Assembly (NCBI GenBank): GCA_009767595.1
Contig: VSDK01011567.1
Span: forward strand, 92,177-156,176
Length of the DNA stretch: 64,000 bases
DNA from: Symbiodinium kawagutii
Lineage: Eukaryota > Sar > Dinophyceae > Suessiales > Symbiodiniaceae
Direction of reading: 5' to 3'
In this document: in pieces, positions 18,793-32,135 of the stretch
Position numbering within the stretch: position 1 is the first letter of the stretch
Layout: each line of letters begins with the position of its first letter
Position numbers and translations under genes: made by a program
Notes under the pieces: generated by a model
Databases searched by the model: none
Seen by the model: only the letters and a program-made list of their open reading frames with translations
What the model was told of the DNA's origin: nothing

Positions 18793-21700
18793 ATGTCGGA
18801 GAACTTGGCCGCCTTCCACCGCCCGAAGATGGCACAGGTAGCCACCCAGTTGTGGCAGAGGGGTCCGACCTTGGACAGTCCAATGGACGCCAGCAAAGCA
18901 GGCCACTGGGGATGGACATCGCCATGAAAATCACCGCAGCTGTGCACAAATTGATGGTTCATCCCTTCCCTTTGTGACCGCAAGCCTCTGTAGAAGGGAG
19001 AGGTTCAGGACCTGTTACAAGAGTATGGAGAAGAAGGAAAGGAGTCATCTAATTGGCCAACTGATTGTCAATAATTATTGACAGTCATGATTCAGCCTGT
19101 GGGATTGCCAAATGGCACATGAAAATTTCAAAATTTGCTCACTCCTCGGTTCACAAATTTTGTTCCAGGCCTGCCTCTTTAGAAAACACCTCCAATGTGA
19201 AGCTATCCTTGGAGCTCCTTGGAGCTCCTTCGAACTGGATTTTCTGGGGATGTGGCCCCCACCATGGCCCCCCACCATATCAACCATGGCGCCACCCTCC
19301 AGGCCGAGAAGCGAGCAAGGAGGTGTCGGAAGCCAGCAAGGAGGCGACCTGCGACACCACCCCGGCAACGCAAAGACCGAAACGCGAATCTCAAGTTGTG
19401 AAGTGAAGGGCGCACCCAAGATGAATCATCATCACCAGCTGGTGAAACATCACCAGCCAAACCATTCACCAACCAACCATCACCATGCCCAAGATGACTA
19501 TACAACCCATGGTCAAACTAAACGCAAAGTTGAAGGGTCGTGACCCCCAAACATGGTATGATATTTCGCATTTGGGGGTGGATGATGCTCACTATCATTC
19601 TCAAGCCTGGTGGGTGGTTTCATTTTTGTTCCTCATTTTCCACCTTACCTGGGACATCCTGGGACTACATGGGGTCATTATCTCATTGACCGAGCTTGTT
19701 CGGGCTAGTACTACCAGCAGCTCGAGAGTTACCATTGCCAAGACATCATCGGCACAGGCGCCTGTGAGTCCTGCCTCCAAAAAAGCCAGGAATTTGCTTC
19801 GCGGTTGCAAGGGCCATGATGGGTCCATGGATGGGTCCATGACTAGTTGTTTCACTGGGATCCAGCTGGGAAGGCCCCATGACTGCTGATGTTTTGCTGC
19901 ATGGCGTTTTCCATAGAGGTGTTTCTCAAGTCATAGGGGTAGCTCTAAATCATCCATTATTAACCATGTATAGAAAATAAACCAGCCATTTTTGGGTACC
20001 CCTATGGTTTGAGAAACCACCATGTGCCTTTGGGTCTTGTGCTTTTCTACGTCTGTACGAGTGATGAGTTGCACCGTGTCTTTAACACTTTAAACTTGAC
20101 AGGCGACGCTACATGTATATACTGGAAGAGCCTCTGTAAGGTATAAATACGGTAAAGTGGGCTCATCATTCCTTGTGTTGCATGCATGTGCAGCCACATC
20201 TTGTTCCTTTGTGGTAGATGCATGTATGTCCAGGCTGATGTGTCAATTGGATCCAAGGAGTCAGTTTTTTCCTTTTGATAATTAGTTCCAGCTGAAGTCT
20301 TTGCACATCAAATGAGTGGATTTCCGCTTTGGATGGGTCACATTTGTTCCTTGGTCGTGCACATCAAGTGTGTTTGCGTCATCGTGAGCAGGTGGTGCAT
20401 TGGGTGCCATGTTTTTCCCTGGGTTTGCACGGGGTTGCCACCGCGAGGTATCACGTCATTTCGGACTGGTTCCAGGTGTTCGACAAGGATCAGAATGGAT
20501 GGATTGACAAGTATGAATTCAATGCCTCCTGGCCGCTCCCTGTGGAGATTCATGTCTTCAAAGATGGTTGATATCAAGTGGCAAGCCACGGATCTGATTT
20601 TGATTGCTGAAAATACCATCAGGTGTGAGAATCAGGTTTTCGGGTGTGAGTGATTTCTTGCATTCGACCCAGGAAAGGTGAAATACAATAATGTCACCAA
20701 AAAATCAAAGAGCATCAAAAAGCGGTGTCAATAGATGTCTTTTGACTAGTGGGTTTTGATGTTGTGTGACAAAACATGCATGACGCAGAGTAATTCGAAA
20801 CATGTTTGAGTTCTCCTAATTTTAGTTGAATCATATGATTGACCAGGTAGAGGTGAATGAAAGCATCTCCAACGTTTCCCACTTGTTGTTGAATCACCAG
20901 CTTGTGGGTTTGTATCAGGTTGCTGCTAATATTATTTGGTGCGATGAATAGTGCAGTAGGAGGGCGTCTCCGATAGTCAAGCAAGATCCTGTAACGAGCG
21001 CCAAGCTGAATGAACCTGAGACTTGTAAAGGCGTGCATGGATGGCTTGAACGGATACTATCGTATGTCATGGGTTCCCAGAGGACAGCTGTGGTACCACA
21101 ATGCCTGAAATATGTTTGTTTGGAAAGCTGCACGCTTGCAGTTGGATGAAATCATGAGGCAGCGGCCCAAGAAGGTCACATAGCTGGTTTCAATCGTTGC
21201 TTATCATCACCCAACCTTTGGGATGATTGGCGGGCATGGCCATTTTTCGCACGTCGGGACTGGTAAAGTTTGCTCCATGGAGTGACTCTGGCTTCAGCTG
21301 CTCTCAAATCTCGGGGCGCCGCTCAGACCATAACTTCACATCTGACCGCCACTCTCGCATGGGATGATCATCAATCAGCTCTGCTACTTCAAGAGATCGC
21401 TGCTTGATGAAAATGGAGCTGGATCAGACAGTCAGGTGCTCAATCAATGGTGAAGTAGTGATTAATTACTTGCTAACTAGTGGTTCGGTTCAAGACAATG
21501 GTTCATGACTATAACAAGATTATGATGTGGGTGAACAAATATTTCATTAGTGCGTGGTTCACCAAGATTATAACAAGATGGTTACTCATAGTGGTTAATA
21601 GTGGTGTTAACCCACGATTAGGTTGGACCCTGTTGGCAGGGCTGCCGACTCAGCGCCTTGAAGGCTTTCAACTGTGATGGTTGTAGATGCTTCCGGGCTG

Positions 21701-24700
21701 AGCGGCTCAAGGTCTGGATATGTCGGCATTTTTTGGCATTATGCCGTTGCCAATTGGTTGGCGCTCACATGGATTTAGTAATCAAAATGCTGGTGTACTG
21801 ACATGTGCATGAACTAATGCAATCCAATGCTTGCTAATCTATGTATAGGTGCTGCTCATGTACTTGTTGATGTTTGTTTACTAGTTGCAATTGTACCACT
21901 TACAGTCCGGTGATCTAACATAGCTGGCTGGAGAATCCACCATGCAAGTAGATTACTTAGCTAGAAAGGGAATGGTGATTTTCCAGCCAGCCATGTGAGA
22001 TCACCAGAGTGTATCAGGATTGGGATTGGTTGTTTTGGCTGTGGGTCAAAATCCTGTACCCCTGGTTCCCCTATCATTACCCATTGTTTTCCCTATGATT
22101 GTCGGTCAAAACCCCCTATTGTTGGTGGGTTAATATTGACCCATAGCCATTTGTAGAAAGCCAGTAGGGCCAAAGACTGCAACAAACACGGTGCAGTGTG
22201 TTGCAGGCTCCCAGGTCTCGGTCGGAAAGCCCCCTTCATTTGACCACGCGTTGGCCGCTGGATGTGGCAGGTCATTATCATTTCTGAAGATGGTTGGGAA
22301 GATTTGGAAAGGTTCCAATCACCAAAACTGGTTGTCTCAAAATTGGGGTACCCCTAAATCATCTCATATCAACATATATCAACCATTCATAGCAATAATC
22401 CAATCATTTTCGGGGTCCCCTAATTTCGAGAACACCCAACGGACGGCTTTTTTGGGCGGCATTTGGCGGGAAGCCATATCATTGTGTATTTGTTGCATTG
22501 TTCGTGATTGCTCCATCTTTGCTTACAGCACCGCTTTTCCAAATGCAAGATACCGAGTGACTTGCTGAGCACACTGCCCCCATGTGCACATCCGGCACTC
22601 TGGAGAGAACTGATGGCCAGTGCCGGTTCAAAATTTAAGGCGAGTGATATTCGGAACGGGATTTTGCACCTGTTTTTTAACCAACCAATTGTTAACAATA
22701 AACCCTGGTTTTAACAACCAACCAATTGTTTAGGGTTTAGGGTTTAGGGTTAACAATAGTTACCCGGGTTCTAAACCGTTCACATTCCTACACCGTCCCA
22801 GCAGGGTATGCACCTGGCGCTGCCTTGCTCATTGCCCGCCTTGGTATCGGTGTTACCGGCCTAGGATACCAAGCACGATGATTTGGTGGACATGCAAGAG
22901 TTCGCCGAATGGCTCACGAATGTCAATGCCACCATCACCGTTGGGCCTCTTGACGACGAACATGGCGGTGACGGGCACGGAAAGAACTGCCTCTGAAAGC
23001 CATGGTTGTGTCATTGATCATTATTAATATGAGATATGGTTATAGAAACCAACTTTGCAAAACCAGTATCACGCTCACAATGTGGAGCCCAAAATCTATG
23101 CTCAACTGAAGTGTCACACGCAGTTTTTGCATGTTTTTCTGTCAAGTTTGGGACGTGTGCATGCTACTCTGGCCTGCCTGTTGACTGAAATATTCCAAGT
23201 GTTTAACTGAGCTTGGGAAAGCTATCGTCCCGGCACAAGCAAAAATGATTGCGTTTGATTTTGTTACTATATTTGCAATAATTGTTTGCTGACATGTAAA
23301 TTGATAAGGTGATAAAAGGGGTGGACATGTCGTTTTGATGCTTTCAGGATACATTCATAACCGATGGGCTGACTTAGTTTGGGCCATGGCATTGCCGTGT
23401 AGTAATATGTTTGTCCGTCACGTTTTCCATCTTGCTCTCGACACGGCTCGGGCAGGGTGACCTGGCGGAGAGAGAGAGGGAGAGAGAGTTTGGATACAAG
23501 TGTACTTGATCATTCCCCCACACGCCACTCTACAAAGTGCCACGCTACACATCCCAACAACAAGAGCTGCGTGCTGAAGCGGCAAGAAGTGACGGTCAGC
23601 CACTTTGCAAGTCCAGTTGCGACAGGACAGATGGGTGGCTTCAAATGTATGATTTGGCAGATGCTTGACATGACTAATGGGGCTGGCGGTGACTCACATG
23701 GGAATTCCGGGTAGGCCAGCCCATACACCAAAAATAGCCCATACGCTATCAATATGCCAAGGTCATGCGTTACATCGGGTTGTGGTGTTTGCTTTTTCCG
23801 GAGCAATGTACCACTACGCAACATTAGTCATTGGTCAATCATCAATCTTATGTTATTCTTCTTACTGACAATTGTTAATGAACCATCAGTAGTTACGATT
23901 GATCATCATGACTCATTGGCACTCACTAGTGGGGATAAGCGATCTTTGCATGTTTGTCCATGATTCATCAACCAGCAACTCGATCAGCATGATCAGTAGC
24001 AGACACAAAAACCACAGCTGCCAAATGCGGTTCACTAAAACCCTCAGCTTGGCAGAGCAGATAGCTATGGGTCAATATTAACCAGCCAATAATGGTGTTT
24101 AAGAACCAGCAAACTATAGGGAAAACAATGGTTAATGAAGAACCAGGGGTACAGGGTTTTGACCCACAGCCAGATCTGAAGTGGCAACATTGACGAATCA
24201 GCCATTTGTACAAATCATTAGTTAATGGTTACCCAGCTTGGTGTGTATCTTCGGAATGATGACAATGAATTTACACATTTTACAAAACACCACTACGCTA
24301 TACATGCTGCTTTTGACCATTTTCGATGAACTATAGTTTTGCAAACATGCCATTCACCTGGTGATTTTCAAAAGCCATATTGTCACAGAACAGCTGTCAA
24401 TTGATCCAGCAGAATCTGCATGAGTTGATGTGTTACCAAGCTTGACATGTTTCTGAGCCTTTCGAGAAAGCTTCGGAGGAAATGATCACCAAAGGACATT
24501 TGCAACCCCTAACCAGATGTCCATTCACCCATGTTTTGGAAACATCACAGCAATCAACCATCTGCAAACACCAAAGCATGGTGCCATCTGCACCATCCGA
24601 ACCCAAACCAGCATGGTCCATTCACCCATGCTCCATGGCATAGTTTTCTGCGGGCGCGGGGATGCTAAGGATACACTGAAGCCCTTGTATGATTGCTTCG

Positions 24701-27700
24701 ACCCTGATGGGACCGGCATTTCCAAGGATCAGTTCCTTGATTTGGTCAGTTTTCCAGGAAACTCAGGACGTCATCCCTCAAAAAGTTGAACTTTGCCTGC
24801 TGGGGCCACAAAATTACCTTTGCATGCTTCAGACTGGTGACATTTGGCCGAGCCAAGGCGGGTTGAGAGTTCTGAAGTTTCCAAAGGTGGCTTAACCATA
24901 CGTAGCGAGGAGAGCAGCAGATGAGTGGCACTTGCGGACGTTGGAAATTGGGACCCTCAGGTTTTTGCGTACCTACCGGATCATCGGAAATTCTTTGAAG
25001 CGCCTTGCCTTGCACTCACGCCTTGTAATTTCTACAAGCGAGCGCTTGTTTCCAGGTTCCCCTCCTGAGCCCCACCAAAGTTAGAGGCCTGTAAAACATA
25101 CGCTGAATACACTGCGCCGGTTTTGATGCCTTCTAGTGGGAAGTCCATAGCTGTAAACCACACATAGTGGATCCATGAAATCCCGATCTATTTCTGGCAA
25201 CTCTAGATGTGCTTTCCTGGCAAACGGCTTCCCGTGGATTCCGCTTACCTCGCCGGGCTTTGAAACCGCCTTGCCCGTGCCACGAAGCGTGGCACTGAGG
25301 CACACACCTGTGCCATCCCAAGAGAAGATGGACATTTGGATCCGTGCGGCTGAAGATGAGTATGAAGCTTTGGACGCCCAGAATGATGCTCGGCACGGCT
25401 CGGTGCAGCCGATCTTGCTTCGCTACACCCGCGGTCAAGATTTGAGGGAAAGATGAGGGATGAGGGAAGTGATATCTCTTGTCAGGGACCTGCTTGGTGC
25501 GGTTCCAACTGTGATCAGTATCAGGCTGTCTCAACTTGCATAGGTTGATAGTTGGTAGTGCAATTTATGGTTTTGAGTCTTTGGCACCGAGTCACAACGC
25601 GTTTTGTTTTGTTCGCTCACCGCCTTTTCATGGCAGCCATATGCCACCTGGGCAAGGTGGCCTTTGGACAACATCCTTTCATGGGCGTCTCAGGTACCCC
25701 GTCAGCCGCGCTCAGGATATGATGATTGACTTTGAAGATTTCGTGCAGTGCCATGGCGTTGGAGCAGTGCCTCTAGCCGATATGAAGCAATGTTTGAGAA
25801 GTGTTCATTTGGTTGGTGATTTTGGTGATGGGTATAGGCTATATGGGATCGTTTTGGCTATGGATTATGGTTCATGAATGATTTTGAGAAGGTTCAACTA
25901 ATTGTCCGTGATGTGAGAAGGTTCAACCAATTGACCGTGATGGCTCATTCATTCTAAACAATGCGCAAAGGAATTCAACAATGGCTGATGTTGACCAAGA
26001 AGATACATTTTTTACATGATGAATCATTGGTACAATTACCGGTCACCAATCATCACACCACTGTTACAAACGAAAGGTTTGTCATCATGCATGAGCTACC
26101 CATGACCACTGACCACCTATCATCAGCATTCATCAGCAATGTTTACCAGTATTTTCCTTTATGAACTATTTGTAAAGTCCAGCTACCCCTACACCATGAT
26201 TGGGTGAATCAACTTTGACCTTGGTTATTCACACCGTACTTGCAAGGAAGTCATGTTGTTTTGCTTACAGCAAGCAACGATTGACCATGAGCATAGCTAT
26301 TGGGACCAATGCGGGTTGATGATCGACCATACTGAATAACCAGCAACTATGAACACCATGCCAATTCATACCAACATTAAGCAGAAGCCATTGACCACAG
26401 ATCAATTCCATGGATTCATTAGGCCTCGGCCAAGCTGGTTAAGCATTCAATGACTTGTTGGTGATTTCAAGATACCATTGTGAATTTCAAAGTTGGATGA
26501 AAATCAAAGGCATTCTAGCGCATCAACCAGTGCTGCTTGTCCCACAACAAATCCTATAAATTCGCCAGCCGTTGGAATAGTTCAAATGAAAGCCCTGAAA
26601 GCCGATGTTAGCCCATAATCCTGCTAGTTGATCAATGTTTGCCATATAGCTTAGCTTCATCATAAGAAGTAAAACTGCATCAATCTGCTTAAAGCCGTTG
26701 ACTTCTTGGAAGGTTGCATCCTTTGCCACGGCTGAAGTCATGTGGCGCCGAGGTGGCAAGTTCAGCTGCTGAACAGCAGCGGTACACCCAACGCCTTGAT
26801 GCCACAGAAGGTCTCAGATTTAGCAGAGGCCCTCAAGGCAGGTGATGGCGGGATGGTGCCCGGGTGCAGCAGAGTAGCTGGAAGATCAGCATGCATTTTT
26901 TTGTTGGGAAATGTTGGGAAACCATTGTTTTAGATGATGCAAAAAATAGAACATGTTCTTGTCGCAGAAACCCTGGTCTTTATGGGCAAACCCATGTGTT
27001 TTCCCAACCATTCGGAAATTGTCCTTTTCATGGGGGGACTCAAACAATTGTTGATGAACGTTGATGATGATTGATAAGTGCTTCTTGGTAGTTCATGGTG
27101 GTACCAGTTAATCATGCTTAGTTTTGGCGGTTGATAGCTCCTTATGCTTGGCAATCATGGGTGAGGTGTCCGTAAGCCTCTGGGTTGCACATAGGCTTCG
27201 ACCAACGATGATTGGGGTGGTTCCTTATGACTGTAGTTGACCATGTGTCATTAGCTATATTGTGCTTATCGGCCATTCATGACTACATGTTTAAGTGTAT
27301 AATGATATTACTACTAAATAGCAACTACAAATATATCATGCATGTATGTATATACTGAGGCGTGTATGTGATTCTATGTGTAAAGCTTGCACGGTCAAAT
27401 AGACAAATCTATTTATAATTTATATGTGCATGTGATCTGTAAATGCATATGTGAAGTCACTGGTTGACTGAACTGTTGCCGGCTAGCCTCTTGAGACGGC
27501 AATGGAGAGGCAGAGAGGCATATTTTGTCATATTTTCGCTTATGTATGCAAATGTTCGTTTACAAAATAGATCAAACATATATATACTCCCATATAAAGA
27601 TCCTATCCTTTATGGACATTTATACAATATATAATCCCAATATATAAATATATAATATATAATCCCAAAAAAAATATATAACCCCAAAAAATTGCCCAAA

Positions 27701-30700
27701 GAATTGCTACAGCGCCACCGTTGCTCAACTGACGTTCGCGTCTTGTTGCACCCCAGGTGATCCGCGACATCGATGAGCAGGGCTGGCACAGCGGAGATGT
27801 CTCCAACGCACTGACGGAGGCCGTGACCAAAGTGGCCTCCATCGCGCGAGAGCTGTACCTCCCATGCAAGGCGGGCAGCTCGGGGGCCTGTGGATCCTCA
27901 TATGGGAGACAGTGGTTGGCCTTGATCCCCTGGATACTCCGCACTTATCCTTCAAAGCTGGGGGATTTTCTGGGGAAATGTGAGGTAAACATGCCATACA
28001 TGGAGCGTTTGGGGAGTTGAGTGTTTGGAAGTATAGGTTGTACAGAATGGCATTGTTCAATGGTAGGGCTTCATAGATTCCAAAATGGTTTTTGGTCATT
28101 GAAGCCGGATCCACCTCTATAGAGAGAATATTGCATCCAACTACGGCTGATGAGCGGCATCCTCATACTTGAAACCATTGATCACAAGAAGCACTTTCAA
28201 CCACTATCAACTCAAGCGAGTCTGCGCTGGAGGTACCTGCGCAGGAAGAGTGGAATCGAGAGAATCCACTCTTCAAATCCTTTAGATCAGATCAGCGGCT
28301 TGGGGTTCCATGCCGCTGTTGAAGCGGTGATCACCGGCCCAGCAACAGCAGAAAATATGTGGCAACGCCCCTGGACTGGACACTATGATTTACATTGATT
28401 TACAAGCCTTTGCCAGGCACAACCAAAAACAATATGGTCACTCATGCCTGCGGTCAACACAAAATGCCAGTCAGCTGTTCCAGGCTTTCAGCTCTTGAAA
28501 AGCTTGCCCCCCCTTCGCTTGAGGGGCCTGGGAGATGGCGCTGGAGAGAGAGAATGGTTTTCTCACCTCACCTTGCATTTTGGGATAGTGCTAGGTTTGC
28601 CAGAATCCCTGATGAACCAGGATGGCACCCCAACGACATCCGCACGCACGAATGCAAGTGAATGCAACAAAAAATCTCGTGCAGTTTTTTTCCCTCCCAA
28701 GAAGGTTTTTCCTGCCCCAGTTCGCATTTCAGACCCGTGCTGCTCTTGTATGGTAACAAAACGCCTTGCCAGATAAACTTTAAAGTGCACCTTCCCCAGC
28801 GTTCCATCCAGCACCTTCCCGATTCCCCAGCCTTCCCTGGCGGTAGCCAACAAGCCAACAAGGAAACGCTTGAGCCTTCCCTCGACCAGCACCAAAGGAG
28901 GTTTTACAAACCTGAGTGGAAACTCAAAGCTACCACGGGCCCGCAAGGGCCCCTAAAAAAGGTAGCTTCCTACCCTCAAACCAACCTGTTGAAACCCATT
29001 TGAAAAACATATTAGAGGTAAAAGTACGTAGATTGGTTTTGTCCTGCCCACCACCAGGATCAGCTGCGAAGACACTTGGAAGACGACCTGCAGGAGCACC
29101 AACAGGAGAACGGCAATGGTTGGGTCAGGTTGCCCACGACACCACCAGGGCACCACCAATAAGTCCTGAGAAGTTGCGGGTCGTTTCAGTTGGTCAGATG
29201 AGGTCAGTCAAGTTGCATGTTGATTCTGGTTGATTGAGTCGGGTGATTTTGAGATGCTGACCTCTGAAATCTAGGTGCTGGGTCCTGACACAGAGTGAGA
29301 TCAGAAAGCTACGGATACTTGGGGTCCCTGGCCATGTCAGGCACGGAAATCCGGCTTTGATTTGGCTTGATATGGAATCTGTTCATATCAAACCAAGGGT
29401 TGCGTGATATTTCTGGGAGCCGTAAGCGCAATGAATCAGAATCCGAGGTTGCAATGGCAGGATGCTCTTTCGGCTGCCGTTTTGGCACGGGAATGAGCAA
29501 CCACATCTTTGGATACCTCTGGGGGTTCGGCATTTTTCTGCTTGATCTATTTTGCGCTGCTGTTCCCCAACCCAAAAGGCGTGAGTCTGTGTGGTCCTGC
29601 CCCCCTAGTCCTTCCATGTCCCCCTGCCCATCAGGAGGACAACAGCCACGCCATGGACGATTTCGTGTGGTTCAGTCCGGGGCAAGAATCCTTGGATCGA
29701 CTACGACGGGACTGTGGCTGCGCAGACTGTTGGCCGATGGAAAGGTGTAAGGCGAGAACCGTATAAAAATAACTTTTAGCCCAAGCTTGAGAGCAAACCA
29801 CTATCTATCATATATGAACTTTAATCAAAGGGATGATCCTCAACATTACGCTAGATATCTAGATCCCGCGGTTAAGCGGATAGTGGGTTGTCCACATAGA
29901 TCTATGCCATTAAGGACTTGAATGGCAAGAATGGGGTACTCCCATTTGACCATGTTGGATGGAGCCAGTTACATTTCCATGCCCCCGCCGCTTGCATACT
30001 GTTTCACAAAAGAAAACGTCGAAAACCAGCACAGAATTTTATGAACTGTACTGTAGAGGCTCACTTCGCACTTCCAGCTACAAGAACCGAAACAACAAAC
30101 ATGCCGGCTACTCCAAAAAGGAACCAGCGATCATGTTGAAGCTGAACTGACGATTTTTTCACGGCGTCTATGAAAAGACAGTCCCAAGAAATGACCCCAT
30201 TTTCGCATTTGCTCCAGGATTGCGCCATTGAGTTGGGCGTGTTGCTCCCCGGAGTGATGCCGTCAGGTCCTTGCAAGGCAGGGGTAGCAGATGGCTGTCA
30301 GCTCTTTGGATGGTGGGGTTTGCAGCCCGTCACTGCAGGGTGGGAGATCGTCGGGGATCGCAGGGTTTTTATGACATGGCATGGATATTTGCGCCATATG
30401 GCAAGCTGGGTCAAGCAGTTAACCAACCAACTAATGGGGGATAATAACCAGCAACAATAGGGAAAAGAAAGGTGAATGATAGGGGAACCAGGGGGACTAA
30501 GGGTTTTGACCCACAGCCATATTGAGATCTGAAAAATTCTCTACAGCATCATGTTCAGCAGTCGTGGCGGAGCTTCAATGAGCTTCGATGCCAATGGGAC
30601 ATCAATGCTGAGGGACATATGCGGGTCATGCATGCCATGGGCCCCTGAAGTTCTTGGGGAGGAGACTGATCATGGCATGCCCGTGCTTCAGAATGCATTC

Positions 30701-31563
30701 CCCACCATTTCCCAGATATGAGGGAATCATCTTTGGAACTGTTCGAGAGGCTCTTTTCTGCTTTTTTGAGATGCTTGGAGCTACCATGTTTTGTATGACT
30801 CGCATATTTTTACCGTTTTTACCAACCTGTTCTCACTGCAGGGGCCATCCTAACATCAGTTGGAAAGTCATTGTAAAAGTTCTAGGGCTTATCAAATCTG
30901 CAGATTTCACACGCTGCAAACCACAACCAACAGTGAGATCGGTTATCTTTGGCCTTGTTACCATCCATGCAGTAGATGGTCCTGCCGTGAACCAACGGTC
31001 GCAGTTAGGATCTTGGAAACGACGAGAGTTCACCAACTTGCTGTTTGGGCCCCCAGAGGAACAAAAGAAGCAATATCTCCCACGCTTGAAATTATCCTAT
31101 TTTGGAAGATGGTGACGGAAGCAAAGGTGTCATGGAGGCTTTGTAGTCCGGGGCCGCTTGATTCCAAATGGTTTCCAGATATTCCGTCCACATCATACAA
31201 TACCCGGCTATACCTGGCTGGTGGTTTTGAACATTTTTTTCCAGCATCAAAAAAGTTGGTTAGTTGAAAAATATCTTTCATAGGGGTTGAAACCACCGCA
31301 ACGATGCACCATACCTGAAGCATTTGGGATTGTTTCTACCTGATCCGCTTTGATCATTCCATGCTGCGAGTCACTACCCGGCAGTGCTATGGCAGGAAGG
31401 TGGGGGCAAGAAGAGCGAAGTTTGGAAAGTCGCTCGGCGGAACTCACACCTCAAGCAGCGCTCCTCGGCAGCAGAGAGACGTCTTTGCATGGTTTTGGAG
31501 CAGGACTCACTTCGGGGGGGTCTTGCACTAGGGGACCACCAGAGTGGCTGGCTTATTACTTGA
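18793..31563 (+). CDS. EF-hand protein, long multi-exon gene
   Basis: The start MSENLAAFHRPKMAQ follows AG by 15 bases. Candidate exons are 18793-18862, 19303-19397, 19695-19803, 20448-20566, 24644-24744, 25207-25447, 25716-25795, 26753-26837, 27757-27984, 28245-28304, 29058-29128, 29461-29524, 29635-29744 and 31396-31563 (stop TGA 31561-31563). The N-terminus is rich in Ser, Lys and Glu and probably disordered. Exon 20448-20566 holds a textbook EF-hand loop, DKDQNGWIDKYE (20482-20517). Exon 24644-24744 holds a second, DPDGTGISKDQF, one residue short of the canonical spacing and lacking the final Glu. These two exons join in phase, as do 27757 to 29744. The joins 19803/20448, 24744/25207 and 29744/31396 do not close, so exons are missing or edges are wrong. 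It probably binds calcium; its function is unknown. It could also be two genes. Confidence 0.5.
19919..20021. repeat. Family B inverted-repeat element (copy B2)
   Basis: The ends read GTTTCTCAAGTCATAGGGGT and TACCCCTATGGTTTGAGAAAC. It lies in an intron of the EF-hand gene. Confidence 0.75.
22037..22148. repeat. Family A inverted-repeat element (copy A3), reverse orientation
   Basis: It reads GGCTGTGGGTCAAAATCC at the left and AATATTGACCCATAGCC at the right. The flanks TTTT and ATTT differ by one base. Confidence 0.8.
22330..22438. repeat. Family B inverted-repeat element (copy B3)
   Basis: The ends are GGTTGTCTCAAAATTGGGGT and GGGGTCCCCTAATTTCGAGAA, diverged but recognisable. Confidence 0.65.
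22729..22751 (+). repeat. Interstitial telomere-type repeat (TTTAGGG)
   Basis: Three head-to-tail TTTAGGG units end in TTAACAATAG. A complementary AACAATAAACCC word lies about 35 bases upstream. TTTAGGG is the telomere unit reported for dinoflagellates and plants. Confidence 0.75.
22865..22996 (+). CDS. Candidate alternative exon with an EF-hand-like loop
   Basis: After CCTAG the frame reads DTKHDDLVDMQE and then FAEWL, which fits a calcium-binding loop with Asp at positions 1 and 5 and Glu at 12, although position 3 is Lys. The frame runs on to TGA 22994-22996. It lies between two other EF-hand exons of the gene starting at 18793, but its phase does not fit between them. It may be an alternative last exon, may end earlier at a GT or GC donor, or may be an inactive duplicate. 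Confidence 0.4.
   Translation, partial: DTKHDDLVDMQEFAEWLTNVNATITVGPLDDEHGGDGHGKNCL
24063..24171. repeat. Family A inverted-repeat element (copy A4)
   Basis: The ends are AGCTATGGGTCAATATTAAC and GGTTTTGACCCACAGCC. AGAT flanks both sides (24059-24062 and 24172-24175). Confidence 0.85.
30400..30518. repeat. Family A inverted-repeat element (copy A5)
   Basis: The ends are GGCAAGCTGGGTCAAGCAG and GGTTTTGACCCACAGCC. ATAT flanks both sides (30396-30399 and 30519-30522). The left end shares the AAGC variant with copy A7. Confidence 0.85.
31213..31298. repeat. Family C inverted-repeat element (copy C3)
   Basis: The ends are CTGGCTGGTGGTTTTGAAC and TAGGGGTTGAAACCACC. Confidence 0.6.
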
Positions 31564-32135
31564 AATGATTTAAAACAAGTGATCTGAGGGTTCCCTCTTT
31601 TGAGAAACGACCACATGATTTTTATATATTTGAGATGATTTCAAGTTGAAGGATTTCGATGGATTTTAGCTGCAATGTTCTGGAAATGCTGCCTCCGCGT
31701 CATCGACAGTTTGATGCTCCAGGAATCAATCCCACCATCAACTTAATCCTTGGAATTCATGAGTTGTGCGCAGCATTTGCTCAAGCATCGACTCTACTAG
31801 CGGAGACCTCCCTGATCTTTCCACCATGGCCGTGCCAAAGACCACTATGTGACTTGGTGGCACCACAGCATGCAGTCACGCCAGGTGGGAAATGTTGCCA
31901 GACATCTCCATAGCCCACATGTGGGACCACATGTTTTACATGGTGCGTTCCCTGAGCACACCCTCCATCATGAAACTGGAGCATCAAAGTCACTAGAACC
32001 TTCGGCAACTACCAGCAGCCCAAACATGCTTGGGTTTTTGACCATTTTTTGACCCATAAATGGCCCATTCGAAGGTTAAAAAACGGGATGACTTGGGGGT
32101 ACCCCTATGACTGGAGAACCTGGCTGGCGCCCTCC
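31564..32135. other. Intergenic stretch
   Basis: No exon is recognised. Parts of family B ends occur at about 31587-31613 and 32087-32120. The next gene's ATG at 32136 follows GACTGGAG by about 19 bases. Confidence 0.4.

Noticed and set aside
23450-23500. GAGAGAGA-rich run
   Set aside because: Short and imperfect simple sequence, not worth a separate repeat call.
24904-25060. A frame reading LRTLEIGTLRFLRTYRII, like a voltage-sensor helix with spaced Arg
   Set aside because: The phase does not join the neighbouring exons, and no other channel segments are found nearby.
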